Shown: positions 51,353 to 61,111, counted from the first letter of the stretch. The stretch: DNA of 64,000 nt from Caproicibacterium argilliputei (GCF_029211325.2 NZ_CP135996.1:1736001-1800000); one strand, 5' to 3'. A program made the numbers and translations. The notes: generated by a model from the letters alone, not told the origin.

Positions 51353-53584
51353 TTAGTAACAGTTCTGAAATGGTTTGTCATCCGCCATATACAGCCCTGT
51401 TTTTTCATCATAACAATCTTTCTGATCCAGTAAATAACAGACTGCGTTTCCCGCGAAGTGACGCCCCCGGTAGTCCCGTGGAATCAATGCCTCACAGTAA
51501 GCAGCAATGCCGGATTTGTCAAAGCTGTTCACTAAAAGTGGGCTGGCGTCTTTGAGGAGTGCGGGTGTTACGCCATGTTCCGTCGCCTCCTTCTTCACTT
51601 TTTCAAACAGTACGCTCAATTCTTCTTTACCGGCATAAGGAACGAGAATCCGGTATCCACCGGACGGAATAATTTTGTAATTTTGCTCAGCACTCTGATA
51701 ATCCATTTGACTGACTGCGGTACGCAGCTTTTCTGTATCCGCTGGAGCATTGATATAAATCCGCCGGTAATACTCATCAACGTCTTGCAAGTTGCAAAGA
51801 TCCACTTCGCGGTTTTCCAACATCAAACGGAGTTGATTGGCGGCATTCTCATACCACTCGTCAGGGTACAGTCTGCCAGGCTCGTCCGGTAGAAACACCA
51901 CCAATTTACCGAGATTCTTCGATTCTCCGTTTCGGTTGCAGCGGCCCGCCGCCTGAATTACGGACTCCAACGGTGCTAATGCACGGTACATTGCTTGGAA
52001 GGAAAGGTCAACGCCTGCCTCGATACACTGCGTTGCAACCACTCGGCACGGTAAGCCGGCCTTTAAGCGTACTTGAATGGTTTCAATTGTCATTTGGCGG
52101 TGTGCCGGGCACAAATCACTGGATAAAAAAAACAATTCCTTCTCCGCACAGCTTGTTCGGAGCAGTTCAAAGAGCTTACGTGCATGGCGGCGAAGATTCA
52201 AAATTGCGCAGCTGCTTTTCTGCTGCTGCATCTCCTGCGCAATCTGTTTCAGGGAAGTCGCCGCTTTTGTTCTCCATTCAACCCGCACCCGCCGTGTGTT
52301 AAAAAATAAATTCTGCGGATTCTCAACGATTTCTTTTGGTGCCCATTGCGCATGATTCTTATAATGGAAGGAAGGCTGTGTTGCAGTGGACATCACCACC
52401 GTACAATTGTAGTGCAGGTACAGCTCCCGCAGTGTATTTAGGGTAGCATCCAACAGCTTTGGCGGCAAACTCTGCGCTTCGTCAAAGACGATGACGCTGT
52501 TTGCTGCCTGATGTAAGCGACGGCAGCCCGGCGCGCTGCTTGCAAAAAGGCCTTCCAAAAAGCCAACGGTTGTGGTAACCACCAAAGGTGCATTCCAACG
52601 CTCCGCGAACTGTCGGGTTTCATCCTGCGCTGCCGCCTGACTGTGGCTTTCCAGCGTATCAGGCAAAACCTTCCGGTATTCCTTTGCATTTTGTTCAATA
52701 ATCGATAGGTACGGCAAAACCACAAAAATTCTTTTTTTATTCCATCTTTCCGCGTGACGGAGTGCAAATGCCAACAGTGCCAGTGTTTTACCCAGCCCAG
52801 TCGGGGCAGTCAGAGTAAACAATCCCGGCTGATTTTGCCAGCCCGCCCGCCGGCAGCTGTCATACAAAGCGTCCCGCATTTGATTGAGCTGTCCGTCTGA
52901 AGTCGAATTTTTCCGAATAGAATCTCGGTACGTCTGCAGAGAGTCAAATGCACGTTTTGCATTCAAAAATCTCTCTTCCTGTTTTTCACCGTCAAAGTGC
53001 TCCGCCGTGGCAGTGTAATCCGCATCCACCAGGCAGGAGTACAGCATTCTGGTCTGGAGCATTCTGGCAAGCAGCACATCTGTACTGCCCTCTAGCGGCG
53101 GAAGCGACGGAAGTGGATGATGCAGGAGCTCTGGTTCGAGTTCCTGTTGAATTTGCTTCACCAATTCCTGGAATTCAATTTTTCCACAAATGGAAACGGT
53201 CTTCCCGTCCGGCGGTACAATTCTGTTTTCGCCAACGAGCGCTTGTTTTAAAACCGACAATACCTCATTTTGTAAAGAACTGTGGTGGGCGCGAATAATC
53301 ACCTCCAGCGCGTGAACAGTGGGGTCGGAATCGCTACCAAAAGCGTGCGCCAACACCGCGCCTGGAACCGCGTGATCAATATGCTTCTGCCTTTGATGCA
53401 GTACCGCCTGAAAAAGTTCACTGTACTTCCCCGCATCGTGCAGCAGGCCTGCGACTCTGCCGAAGTCACCGCACTGCAGCTCCTGCGCATACATTTCGCA
53501 CAGTGCACCCACCTTTTTCAAGTGTTCCTGAACTGTTTCCCACTTTCGCTTGTCCGTATGGGTATGGGCATAATAGACTTTCAA
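51353..53584 (-). CDS. cas3: CRISPR helicase-nuclease Cas3 (Type I-C)
   Basis: Cas3 unwinds and degrades target DNA. The 743-residue reading has an N-terminal HD domain (His49-Asp50 in GLLHDAGKYSE, then KHIDHAVPGAV). The SF2 helicase follows: TAPTGLGKTLALL, IVFDEAQSLPPKL, STATQPSF, EAGVDLSFQAMY and QAAGRCNRNGE. TTG 53584 is chosen because GGAGG lies seven bases upstream; the longer frame to 53644 covers the promoter. It is the first gene of the cas operon. Confidence 0.95.
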   Translation of the reverse strand: MKVYYAHTHTDKRKWETVQEHLKKVGALCEMYAQELQCGDFGRVAGLLHDAGKYSELFQAVLHQRQKHIDHAVPGAVLAHAFGSDSDPTVHALEVIIRAHHSSLQNEVLSVLKQALVGENRIVPPDGKTVSICGKIEFQELVKQIQQELEPELLHHPLPSLPPLEGSTDVLLARMLQTRMLYSCLVDADYTATAEHFDGEKQEERFLNAKRAFDSLQTYRDSIRKNSTSDGQLNQMRDALYDSCRRAGWQNQPGLFTLTAPTGLGKTLALLAFALRHAERWNKKRIFVVLPYLSIIEQNAKEYRKVLPDTLESHSQAAAQDETRQFAERWNAPLVVTTTVGFLEGLFASSAPGCRRLHQAANSVIVFDEAQSLPPKLLDATLNTLRELYLHYNCTVVMSTATQPSFHYKNHAQWAPKEIVENPQNLFFNTRRVRVEWRTKAATSLKQIAQEMQQQKSSCAILNLRRHARKLFELLRTSCAEKELFFLSSDLCPAHRQMTIETIQVRLKAGLPCRVVATQCIEAGVDLSFQAMYRALAPLESVIQAAGRCNRNGESKNLGKLVVFLPDEPGRLYPDEWYENAANQLRLMLENREVDLCNLQDVDEYYRRIYINAPADTEKLRTAVSQMDYQSAEQNYKIIPSGGYRILVPYAGKEELSVLFEKVKKEATEHGVTPALLKDASPLLVNSFDKSGIAAYCEALIPRDYRGRHFAGNAVCYLLDQKDCYDEKTGLYMADDKPFQNCY

Positions 53585-53615
53585 GGATTCACCTCCCTGG
53601 CAAATTATATGACTA

Positions 53616-53644
53616 ATTATATCCTTCTGTGCCATGTGAATCAA
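53616..53644 (-). promoter_or_regulatory. Sigma-A promoter of the cas operon
   Basis: On the minus strand TTGATT (53639-53644), 17-base spacer, TATAAT (53616-53621), about 30 bases ahead of the cas3 start. This is a near-consensus housekeeping promoter, so cas expression is probably not tightly off. Confidence 0.75.
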
Positions 53645-53852
53645 GCAATATGACTAAAAAATCCAATAATTATTTTGGACGCATTTTGTATATTATATAT
53701 AAGTATTACTGTAAAAGGGCCTTTGCCGTGCCAATTTCTCCGGCTTATAAGGTTCCGTAAAATCTTCCGCCGCGGATTTCCGGCAGTCAAACTGACAAAT
53801 TCCGTACTTCCGACCGTGCTTTACATTTCCGTTTCATTTAACAAGCTCATTC

Positions 53853-53881
53853 TTGCTCAAACGCACAAAAGTTGGTATACT
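53853..53881 (+). promoter_or_regulatory. Sigma-A promoter of ppx-ppk1
   Basis: TTGCTC (53853-53858), 17-base spacer, TATACT (53876-53881). The leader to ATG 53991 is about 100 bases, GC-richer, without a recognised element. Confidence 0.65.
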
Positions 53882-53990
53882 TAAACCAAGACCATTTGTG
53901 CCGCTTCCTCAGCAGAACGCCGCGCAAACAGTCTGCTCTTCAACTTTCCGCGTGAGCGGCTTTGAAACTCTGAAACAGGCGGTGCCGAAA

Positions 53991-55538
53991 ATGAACAGAC
54001 GAAAATATCCGAAGGCCGCAGCCGTAATCGACATTGGCTCCAGCGAACTGAAACTGCGCATCGCACAGCTTCGCAAGGGGGAAATCTGTGACCTTGATCA
54101 GCTGGTGTACCCGCTGCCTTTGGGACATGAAGTATTTACAGAAAGAAAGATCAGCTTTGAGTGCATCCGGGAAATGAGCCGTGCACTCTCCGGCTTTACC
54201 GCGCTAATGAAAGAGTACGGCATTACGCAGTACCGCGCGGTTGCCACCACAGCATTCCGTGAAGCGGAAAACCGTGCGTTCGTACTGGATCAATTGAAAG
54301 TTCAAAACAACCTGAATGTGGAAGTTTTGGAGGATGATGAGGAAAAGACGCTGATTTATTCGGAAATCCTGACTTCCTTAAAAAGTGCGGGGATTCTGGA
54401 ACCGGGCGGCACCCTGCTGTCCTTCATCGGTTCGGGTACCATCGGCGCAGCAGTTTACGATGGCAGTGCCATGATTTACTCGCAGAACATCCCCACCGGC
54501 GCCTTAAAGCTGCACGATATGCTGGGCAGTATGCAGGAGCAAACTGATGACTTCGGTACTGTGGTTGAGGAATATCTGGAAAACACACTGGAATGCGAAA
54601 GCCTGCTGCGCTATGACATTCAGAACATTATTTTGACTGGAAACGAAATGGAGCTGATTGCCCAACTGTGCGGCACCGACTCGCAAAAAAGCATTCATGC
54701 GATTCCGGTCAAGGAAATCACCAAACTGTATCGCCGCATCCGGTCGTTGCGGCCGGATAAAATCGCGCAGCGGTACAACATTTCCGAGCCATCCGCCGAG
54801 CTGCTGTACTCTGCACTTTCCATTTATATGCAGCTGATTAAAAAGACCTCTGCCAAAACCGTTCTCTCCCCACGGGTGGATTTGTGGGATGCACTGATGC
54901 GGCAAATGCTGATTCCACGGCAGAAAAGCGAATATACGGAATACGTTCATACCAACGCCATTTCCTGTGCCAACCATATTGCCGAAAACTACCACTGCAA
55001 TCGTGGTCACACCGAACTGGTACGGCAAGCAGCCTGCACCATGTTTGACCGCTTAAAGCCGCTGCATGGTTTGGGTGCAGACCAGCGGCTGGTTCTGGAA
55101 CTGGCGGCAATCCTGCACGAAAGTGGTCATTACGTTTCCGCGAAAGACCACCTCGGCGCCAGCTTTGACATCATCCGCCACACAGACATTTACGGCATTA
55201 CCAGCCGAGATATCCTGCGTGCCGCCTATGTGGCTCGCTACAATGAATACACCGTGCCGGACTTTCGGGATATGGAATACATTACGATGCCGGAACAGAG
55301 CCGTACCGTTATTGCCAAGCTGGCGGCAATTTTTCGCCTGGCAAACGCGCTGGATAAATCCCAGAAGCAGAAGCTGAAAAACATCAAGGTCAAGCTGCTG
55401 GACGACCAAATGGTGGTTTCTGCGCAATCAAACGACAACCTGTTTCTGGAAAAATGGGCATTTGAGCAGTGCTCAACCTTTTTTAAAGATGTCTTTGGGC
55501 TGTACCCCATCCTGAAAGTGAAGCAAACCCTGATTTGA
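53991..55538 (+). CDS. ppx: Ppx/GppA exopolyphosphatase with C-terminal HD-like domain
   Basis: Hydrolyses polyphosphate ends or (p)ppGpp. The 515-residue reading has the ASKHA phosphatase core (AAVIDIGSSELKLRIAQL, VATTAFREAENR, TLLSFIGSGTIGAAVYDG). The C-terminal HD-type domain has ILHESGHYVS, where the usual HD pair is His-Glu, and LANALDKSQKQKL. The frame extends upstream to 53853, but the promoter overlaps it, so ATG 53991 is preferred. It sits 34 bases ahead of ppk1. Confidence 0.88.
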   Translation: MNRRKYPKAAAVIDIGSSELKLRIAQLRKGEICDLDQLVYPLPLGHEVFTERKISFECIREMSRALSGFTALMKEYGITQYRAVATTAFREAENRAFVLDQLKVQNNLNVEVLEDDEEKTLIYSEILTSLKSAGILEPGGTLLSFIGSGTIGAAVYDGSAMIYSQNIPTGALKLHDMLGSMQEQTDDFGTVVEEYLENTLECESLLRYDIQNIILTGNEMELIAQLCGTDSQKSIHAIPVKEITKLYRRIRSLRPDKIAQRYNISEPSAELLYSALSIYMQLIKKTSAKTVLSPRVDLWDALMRQMLIPRQKSEYTEYVHTNAISCANHIAENYHCNRGHTELVRQAACTMFDRLKPLHGLGADQRLVLELAAILHESGHYVSAKDHLGASFDIIRHTDIYGITSRDILRAAYVARYNEYTVPDFRDMEYITMPEQSRTVIAKLAAIFRLANALDKSQKQKLKNIKVKLLDDQMVVSAQSNDNLFLEKWAFEQCSTFFKDVFGLYPILKVKQTLI

Positions 55539-55572
55539 CCGGCTATTTTGAACGCAAACGGAGGAACGATGC

Positions 55573-57708
55573 ATGAGCGAGCAAATGACTGAAAAACCAT
55601 CCAACCATCCCATTCCCTACTACAACCGCGAACTCAGCTGGATGGATTTTAATATGCGTGTGCTGGAGGAATGCTTTGAAAAAGAAAACCCGGTCATGGA
55701 GCGCGTGCGCTTTCTGGCCATCACCGCCAGCAATCTGGACGAATTTTTCATGGTGCGGGTGGCCGGCGTCATGGAGCAGGTGCGCAGCAAGTACCGCAAG
55801 CAGGACCCCAGCGGACTTTTTCCAGAGGAGCTGTACCGTGTCCTCTCGAAAAAAATCCATGACTTTGCTGAAAAGCAATATTCCTGCCTGCACCGCTCGA
55901 TTCTTCCCGCACTCAAGCGGTGCGGCATTGTCTTTCTTACACCAGAAGAAATGAACGCAGAGCAGCGCCAGTACATTTCCGAATACTTTAACCGCATTCT
56001 ATTTCCGGTGCTTACGCCGCTGGCTGTGGACCGCAGCCGGCCTTTCCCCTTCCTTGCCAACAAAAGTCTGAACATTGCAGTGCGGTTGGATGGCAAAGAA
56101 AGCGACGAAGACTGCTTTGCGGTTGTGCAGGTGCCGTCCATTCTCTCGCGCTATCTGGAACTGCCCGGCAAAAGCGGGCGCTGCTTTGTGCTGCTGGAAA
56201 ATGTCATCATGTACTGCATGGAGGAACTCTTTGAAGAGCGGCACATCCGCTCAGTTTGCCCGTTCCGCATTACCCGCAACGGCGACCTTGCCATTGACGA
56301 AGAATCGGAAGACCTGCTAATCGAGATTCAAAAATCCATCAAAAAGCGCAAGCGAGGTGCGCCTGTCCGTCTGGAAATTTTGCAGAAGTGCGACCCCGCC
56401 ACCAAGGACTTTTTACTGGAGATGCTGGATGTGAACGAAAACAGCGTTTACGAGTTGGCAGGGCCGCTGGATCTGACGTTCTTCTCCAAATTCGCAGGTT
56501 TGCCTGGCTGTGAGGATTTGTGTTTCAAACCGATTCAGCCGGTTTACCCGCCCGCGGATTTCTGGGGTTATGATGACATTTTTGAAGCCATCCGTGACAA
56601 AGACCGCATGGTACACCACCCCTATGAAAGCTTTGAAGTGGTTGTGGACTTCATCCGCTCCGCCGCAGAGGATGAAAATGTGCTCGCCATTAAGCAGACG
56701 CTGTACCGTGTCAGCGGGCACTCGCCGATTGTCGCCGCACTAATCCGCGCCGCGGAAAACGGCAAGCAGGTCACGGTGCTGGTTGAGCTGAAAGCACGCT
56801 TTGACGAAGAAAATAACATTCTGTGGGCAAAGAAGCTGGAAAATGCCGGCTGTCATGTGATTTACGGTCTGGCAGGCCTCAAAACCCATTGCAAAATCGC
56901 GCTGGTTGTCCGCCGTGAGGAAGATGGCATCCGCCGCTACCTGCACATGGGCACCGGTAACTACAATGACTCCACCGCAAAGGTTTACACCGATATCGGG
57001 CTTTTTACCTGCAAGGAACCGTTCGGTGTGGACGCCAGCAGCCTTTTCAATGTTTTAACCGGTTACAGCCGTCCGCCAGAATACAATAAAATGATTGTCG
57101 CACCGCACGGTATGCGCAAATTTTTTGAATACCGTATCCGCCGCGAAATTCAAAATGCAAAGCAGGGGCTGCCCAGTGGCATTACGGTGAAAGTGAATTC
57201 TCTGGTGGATCCGGCAATTATCGCGCTTTTGTATGAAGCCAGCCGCGCCGGTGTGCCGATTCGCCTGATTGTGCGCGGTATCTGCTGCCTGATTCCGGGG
57301 CTTGCCGGTGTCAGTGAAAATATCGAGGTCATCAGCATTGTCGGCCAGCTTCTGGAGCACAGCCGGATTTTCCGCTTTGAAAACGCAGGTGACCCCAAAA
57401 TCTACATGGGCAGTGCGGACTGGATGCCACGCAATCTGGACCGCCGCGTGGAGTTGGTCTTCCCCATTGAGGAGCCAGACCTGAAACAGCGCGCTTTTGA
57501 AATTTTGGACTTGATGCTCAGCGACAACATCAATGCCCGCATCATGCAGAGCAGTAAGGAATACGTGCACATTGACCGACGCGGAAAAACGCCCTGCAAC
57601 TGCCAGACCGCATTCAGCAAGCTGGCGCACACCGCTGTCAAAGCGCTGACCGCGCAGGAGGAGGAAAAACCGCTGAGTCCGCTGTACAGCCCACACACCT
57701 CTGAGTAA
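55573..57708 (+). CDS. ppk1: Polyphosphate kinase Ppk1
   Basis: Makes polyphosphate from ATP. The 711-residue protein has the Ppk N-terminal domain (YYNRELSWMDFNMRVLEE, ASNLDEFFMVRVAGVM). The catalytic HKD-type parts are VLAIKQTLYRVSG, AGLKTHCKIALVVR, YLHMGTGNYNDSTAKVYTD, EHSRIFRFENAGDPKIYMGS and ADWMPRNLDRRVE. The conserved His of KTHCK is the expected phospho-acceptor. Pairing with ppx gives synthesis and breakdown in one transcript. Confidence 0.96.
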   Translation: MSEQMTEKPSNHPIPYYNRELSWMDFNMRVLEECFEKENPVMERVRFLAITASNLDEFFMVRVAGVMEQVRSKYRKQDPSGLFPEELYRVLSKKIHDFAEKQYSCLHRSILPALKRCGIVFLTPEEMNAEQRQYISEYFNRILFPVLTPLAVDRSRPFPFLANKSLNIAVRLDGKESDEDCFAVVQVPSILSRYLELPGKSGRCFVLLENVIMYCMEELFEERHIRSVCPFRITRNGDLAIDEESEDLLIEIQKSIKKRKRGAPVRLEILQKCDPATKDFLLEMLDVNENSVYELAGPLDLTFFSKFAGLPGCEDLCFKPIQPVYPPADFWGYDDIFEAIRDKDRMVHHPYESFEVVVDFIRSAAEDENVLAIKQTLYRVSGHSPIVAALIRAAENGKQVTVLVELKARFDEENNILWAKKLENAGCHVIYGLAGLKTHCKIALVVRREEDGIRRYLHMGTGNYNDSTAKVYTDIGLFTCKEPFGVDASSLFNVLTGYSRPPEYNKMIVAPHGMRKFFEYRIRREIQNAKQGLPSGITVKVNSLVDPAIIALLYEASRAGVPIRLIVRGICCLIPGLAGVSENIEVISIVGQLLEHSRIFRFENAGDPKIYMGSADWMPRNLDRRVELVFPIEEPDLKQRAFEILDLMLSDNINARIMQSSKEYVHIDRRGKTPCNCQTAFSKLAHTAVKALTAQEEEKPLSPLYSPHTSE

Positions 57709-57750
57709 AGAATTTTGTGGAATCTCCGCTTCTGCACACCGGGTTTGTGT

Positions 57751-57756
57751 TATAAT
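57751..57756 (+). promoter_or_regulatory. Possible extended -10 promoter of pfkA
   Basis: TGT followed by TATAAT, an extended -10, about 90 bases before the pfkA ATG. The -35 is weak. Confidence 0.45.
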
Positions 57757-57843
57757 AAAAAAAGCCGCCGATTTGTCTGTGCAAACCGGCAAAGCTTCCT
57801 GCATCATCAGCTTCCATCATTTTTCTGAAAAGGGCGTGGAATC

Positions 57844-58920
57844 ATGCGAAAAATCGGAATATTGACCAGCGGCGGCGACTGCCAGGGCTTAAATGCTGCT
57901 ATTCGCGGTCTTGGAAAAGCGCTGCTGTGTGAATTTGGCAAAAACGTTGAGATTTATGGAATTGAAGACGGCTACCGCGGCTTAATCGAGGGCAACTACC
58001 ACAAAATGAAGCCGCACGACTTTTCGGGTATTATCAATCTGGGCGGCACGATTTTGGGCACCAGCCGCCAGCCGTTTAAGCTGATGCGCGTCATCGACGA
58101 AAACAGCGGCGACAAAGTCCAGAATATGAAAGACAACTACAAGAAGATGGACTTAGACTGTCTGGTCATTTTGGGTGGAAATGGCACGCACAAAACCGCC
58201 AACCTGCTCAGCGAAGAGGGACTGAACGTAGTAACGCTGCCCAAAACCATTGACAACGACGTTTGGGGCACCGACGTCACATTTGGCTTTCAGAGTGCGG
58301 TAGACGTTGCTGCAAACGTTTTGGACTGTATTCACACCACCGCCACCTCACACGGCCGGATTTTCATTGTGGAAGTCATGGGGCACAAAGTCGGCTGGCT
58401 GACGCTGCATGCAGGCATTGCCGGCAGTGCGGACGCAATCCTGCTACCGGAAATTCCCTATACGGTAGAAAGTATCGCCAAGGTGATTGAGCAGCGCAGC
58501 AAAGAGGGTAAGCGTTTCTCCATTCTCGCCGTGGCGGAAGGCGCTGTTTCCAAAGAAGAGTCTAAAATGAGCAAAAAAGAACTGAAAGCCAAGCGTGCCG
58601 CTGAAAACTTTCCGTCAATTTCCTACCGCCTTGCTAAAGAACTGGAGGATGCCACCGGCCACGAAATCCGTGTTACGGTGCCCGGACACATCCAGCGCGG
58701 CGGCGCGCCCTGTCCCTACGACCGCGTTCTTTCCACACGCTTCGGCGCAGCGGCGGCACAGCTCATTAAACAAAAAAAGTACGGCAATATGGTTGCCATG
58801 CGCAACCATATCATTGTTCCGGTACCGCTGAACGAAGTGGCCGGAAAACTAAAAACCGTCCCGCTCGACTGTCAGTTGATTCAAACCGCGCGGGACATCG
58901 GCGTAAGCTTCGGTGATTAA
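57844..58920 (+). CDS. pfkA: 6-phosphofructokinase
   Basis: The committed step of glycolysis. The 358-residue protein has the motifs GILTSGGDCQGLNAAIRG, LGGNGTHKTA, LPKTIDNDVWGTDVTFGF and VPGHIQRGG. The Gly in GGNG favours ATP as donor, while the Lys in PKTIDND is seen in PPi-linked and actinobacterial-type enzymes. Donor specificity is therefore not sure. It is longer than the 320-residue E. coli type. Confidence 0.92.
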   Translation: MRKIGILTSGGDCQGLNAAIRGLGKALLCEFGKNVEIYGIEDGYRGLIEGNYHKMKPHDFSGIINLGGTILGTSRQPFKLMRVIDENSGDKVQNMKDNYKKMDLDCLVILGGNGTHKTANLLSEEGLNVVTLPKTIDNDVWGTDVTFGFQSAVDVAANVLDCIHTTATSHGRIFIVEVMGHKVGWLTLHAGIAGSADAILLPEIPYTVESIAKVIEQRSKEGKRFSILAVAEGAVSKEESKMSKKELKAKRAAENFPSISYRLAKELEDATGHEIRVTVPGHIQRGGAPCPYDRVLSTRFGAAAAQLIKQKKYGNMVAMRNHIIVPVPLNEVAGKLKTVPLDCQLIQTARDIGVSFGD

Positions 58921-58934
58921 AGGAGGTTCTGCAT

Positions 58935-59180
58935 ATGTTATACAATCCAAATTCCTTTTACGCAAGACAGGCGCACCTGCACAGCGCTTGGAAAACAATC
59001 GGCATTGTTTCTGCCGTCACTGCGGTCGCTTCCCTGGCTGCCGGCGTCTGCTTCTGGATTCGTGCATCCCGGTGTATGCATGAGCTGGACACTTCCCTGC
59101 CGGTTCTGGGGAAAGCTGCGGAAAAGTACCTGCACGAGCAGCAGGACGTTTCTCCGGCAGACGATGAAATCCTGCCCTAA
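58935..59180 (+). CDS. Small membrane protein of unknown function
   Basis: An 81-residue protein with one membrane helix (TIGIVSAVTAVASLAAGVCF, about 21-42) and an acidic tail. AAAGGAGGT lies just before ATG. It sits 14 bases after pfkA and is followed by a terminator, so it is probably co-transcribed. Not recognised. Confidence 0.6.
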   Translation: MLYNPNSFYARQAHLHSAWKTIGIVSAVTAVASLAAGVCFWIRASRCMHELDTSLPVLGKAAEKYLHEQQDVSPADDEILP

Positions 59181-59199
59181 AATTCCTTTACAAAAAAAC

Positions 59200-59243
59200 G
59201 AACGCGGGACAAGCGGTTTTAAAGCCGCTGTCCCGCGTTTTTT
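59200..59243. terminator. Bidirectional intrinsic terminator
   Basis: A stem ACGCGGGACA-GCGG with CCGC-TGTCCCGCGT, about 14 bp, followed by T-run. It separates the pfkA operon from the convergent comEA. Confidence 0.8.
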
Positions 59244-59264
59244 CTTTCTCAAGCCCGCACCACG

Positions 59265-59618
59265 CTATAAATCAATCTGGTCACGAATCTGCGAAAACAA
59301 CTTCTCTCCGATTCCCTTAACATTCTGCAGTTCCTCAACGGACTGAAAGCCGCCGTGCGCCGTGCGGTAAGCAACAATCCGCTTTGCCAGCGCACTGCCG
59401 ACCCCTTTGAGACTTTCCAACTGGGAAAGTGACGCACTGTTTAGATGGACCTTGCCGTTGTAAACTTCGCTCAGCGCCGCAGAGGGACCGTCCGTGGTCA
59501 CAACTGCCGCAGGGTCACAGACAGGCGGTACAAAAAACAGCGAATAGCCGATGCACAGCGCCGCCAACACCGCTGCAAGGCCAATTAAAATGCGAATGTG
59601 CACACGTTCCTCATCCAT
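59265..59618 (-). CDS. comEA: ComEA-like DNA-binding helix-hairpin-helix protein
   Basis: A membrane-anchored DNA receptor of the natural competence type. The 117-residue protein has one N-terminal membrane helix (IRILIGLAAVLAALCIGYSL). The C-terminal HhH domain is VHLNSASLSQLESLKGVGSA, LAKRIVAYRTAHGGF and LQNVKGIGEKLF. It lacks the SLBB region of longer ComEA forms. comEC and comEB are not adjacent. Confidence 0.85.
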   Translation of the reverse strand: MDEERVHIRILIGLAAVLAALCIGYSLFFVPPVCDPAAVVTTDGPSAALSEVYNGKVHLNSASLSQLESLKGVGSALAKRIVAYRTAHGGFQSVEELQNVKGIGEKLFSQIRDQIDL

Positions 59619-59635
59619 ACTGCTCCCCCGAACGC

Positions 59636-60553
59636 TCAGTACTGCAGCCGCTTCAAAAACTGTGTGAAATATGCCGGCAGGTCACTGGAAAACTCCAGAT
59701 ATGCGCCGGTGCGCGGATGTACAAAGCCAATCAGGCGCGCGTGCAGGCACTGCCCCACAAGCCCCGACACCGGTTTTTTCGGCCCGTAAACGGGGTCGCC
59801 TGCCACGGGATGCCCCAAGTATGCCATGTGCACGCGAATCTGATGAGTCCGGCCAGTTTCCAGTTGCAGCCGCACATGCGTGAACCCTGCGTATCGCGCC
59901 AAAACATGGTAGTGTGTCACCGCGCGGCGGCTGTTTTTCTCCGTAACCGCCATTTTTTTTCGGTCTGTGGGATGCCGCCCAATCGGCGCATCCACTGTAC
60001 CGTCATCTTCCCGAAGATTCCCGTGTACAACAGCTTCGTAAACGCGCGTGAAGCTGTGCACCTGAATCTGCTCCGCAAGCTTTTTGTGGGCAAAGTCGTT
60101 TTTCGCAACAATCAGCAGACCACTGGTGTCTTTGTCAATCCGGTGCACGATACCGGGGCGAATCACGCCGTTAATCCCCGAAAGTGTATCTCCGCAGTAG
60201 GCCAACAGTGCATTGACCAGGGTGCCGGTGTAGTTCCCCGGCGCGGGGTGCACCACCATCCCTTTCGGTTTGTTGACCACCAGCAGGTCGCTGTCCTCAT
60301 ACACGATGTCCAGCGGAATGGCTTCCGGCAGCACCTGCAGCTTCTGCGGCTCCGGAATCACCGCCGTCAGCACATCGCCCGGCGCCACATGGTAACTTTT
60401 CTGCAGGGGGCGGCCGTCCCTGCAGACGGCACCTTCCCGAATATACTTTTCTGCCAGCGAGCGCGTCAGACCGATGTCCTGTTCGCTCAAATACTTGTCC
60501 AAACGTTCGCCGCTCTGTGTTTCACAAACCGTAAATTCATAACGTTCAGGCAT
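59636..60553 (-). CDS. rluD: RluA-family 23S rRNA pseudouridine synthase
   Basis: Modifies uridines in 23S rRNA. The 305-residue protein has an S4 domain (ERLDKYLSEQDIGLTRSLAE) and the catalytic GIVHRIDKDTSGLLIVAKN with Asp140. QLETGRTHQIRVHMAYLGHP follows. RluD and YlyB-like paralogs cannot be separated. It overlaps lspA by eight bases, the common lspA-rluD arrangement. Confidence 0.93.
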   Translation of the reverse strand: MPERYEFTVCETQSGERLDKYLSEQDIGLTRSLAEKYIREGAVCRDGRPLQKSYHVAPGDVLTAVIPEPQKLQVLPEAIPLDIVYEDSDLLVVNKPKGMVVHPAPGNYTGTLVNALLAYCGDTLSGINGVIRPGIVHRIDKDTSGLLIVAKNDFAHKKLAEQIQVHSFTRVYEAVVHGNLREDDGTVDAPIGRHPTDRKKMAVTEKNSRRAVTHYHVLARYAGFTHVRLQLETGRTHQIRVHMAYLGHPVAGDPVYGPKKPVSGLVGQCLHARLIGFVHPRTGAYLEFSSDLPAYFTQFLKRLQY

Positions 60554-61055
60554 GTTTCTCTTCCGCCTTTTCTGCCGGCTTTTTATCCTGCTGCTCCTCG
60601 CGGTCGTTTAAAAAGAGGTACAAAACCAGAAGCGCCACGCCGACCACCACGCAAATGTCCGCCACATTGAAGATATACGGAAAAAAGTGAAAGTGAATGA
60701 AGTCCACCACATATCCACGCAAAACCCGATCCAGAATATTGCCGACGCCGCCGCCCAAAATCAGAATGCAGGCGGCACGCGACATGGCATTGTGGCGCTG
60801 CCAGCGAAAGAGCGCCACCGCAACGAATACACAGATTACAGCGGTAATCGCGGCAATCAGCCACTGTCGATTTTGAAAAATACCGAATGCGGCACCGCGG
60901 TTTTCCAGATAGTCCAAAGAAAGAAAGCCCGGAATCAGCGGCTGCCTGCCGTTCGGATACAGGAACTGAATGACCAGCAGCTTGGTCAGCTGATCCGCCA
61001 CGGCAAGCACAACCGCCAGTCCCACTGCCGCCAGCGCTATACGATTTTTTTTCAT
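60546..61055 (-). CDS. lspA: Lipoprotein signal peptidase LspA
   Basis: Cleaves signal peptides from prolipoproteins. From ATG 61055 (GGAGG seven bases upstream) it codes for 169 residues with four membrane helices. Motifs: DQLTKLLV, ENRGAAFGIFQN, GGGVGNILDRVLRGYVVDF and FNVADICVVVG, with two catalytic Asp. The longer frame to 61202 overlaps ileS and is not credible. Confidence 0.95.
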   Translation of the reverse strand: MKKNRIALAAVGLAVVLAVADQLTKLLVIQFLYPNGRQPLIPGFLSLDYLENRGAAFGIFQNRQWLIAAITAVICVFVAVALFRWQRHNAMSRAACILILGGGVGNILDRVLRGYVVDFIHFHFFPYIFNVADICVVVGVALLVLYLFLNDREEQQDKKPAEKAEEKHA

Positions 61056-61111
61056 AAGCACACCTCCAAATATACAAAAAGCGGAGCGGTTGCCCGCCCC
61101 GTTTATTCGAT

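Noticed and set aside
53675..53884. 69-codon plus-strand frame between cas3 and ppx
   Set aside because: No ribosome site; the region holds the ppx promoter.
59429..60670. 413-codon plus-strand frame opposite comEA/rluD
   Set aside because: Covers several well-identified minus-strand genes and lacks family features.
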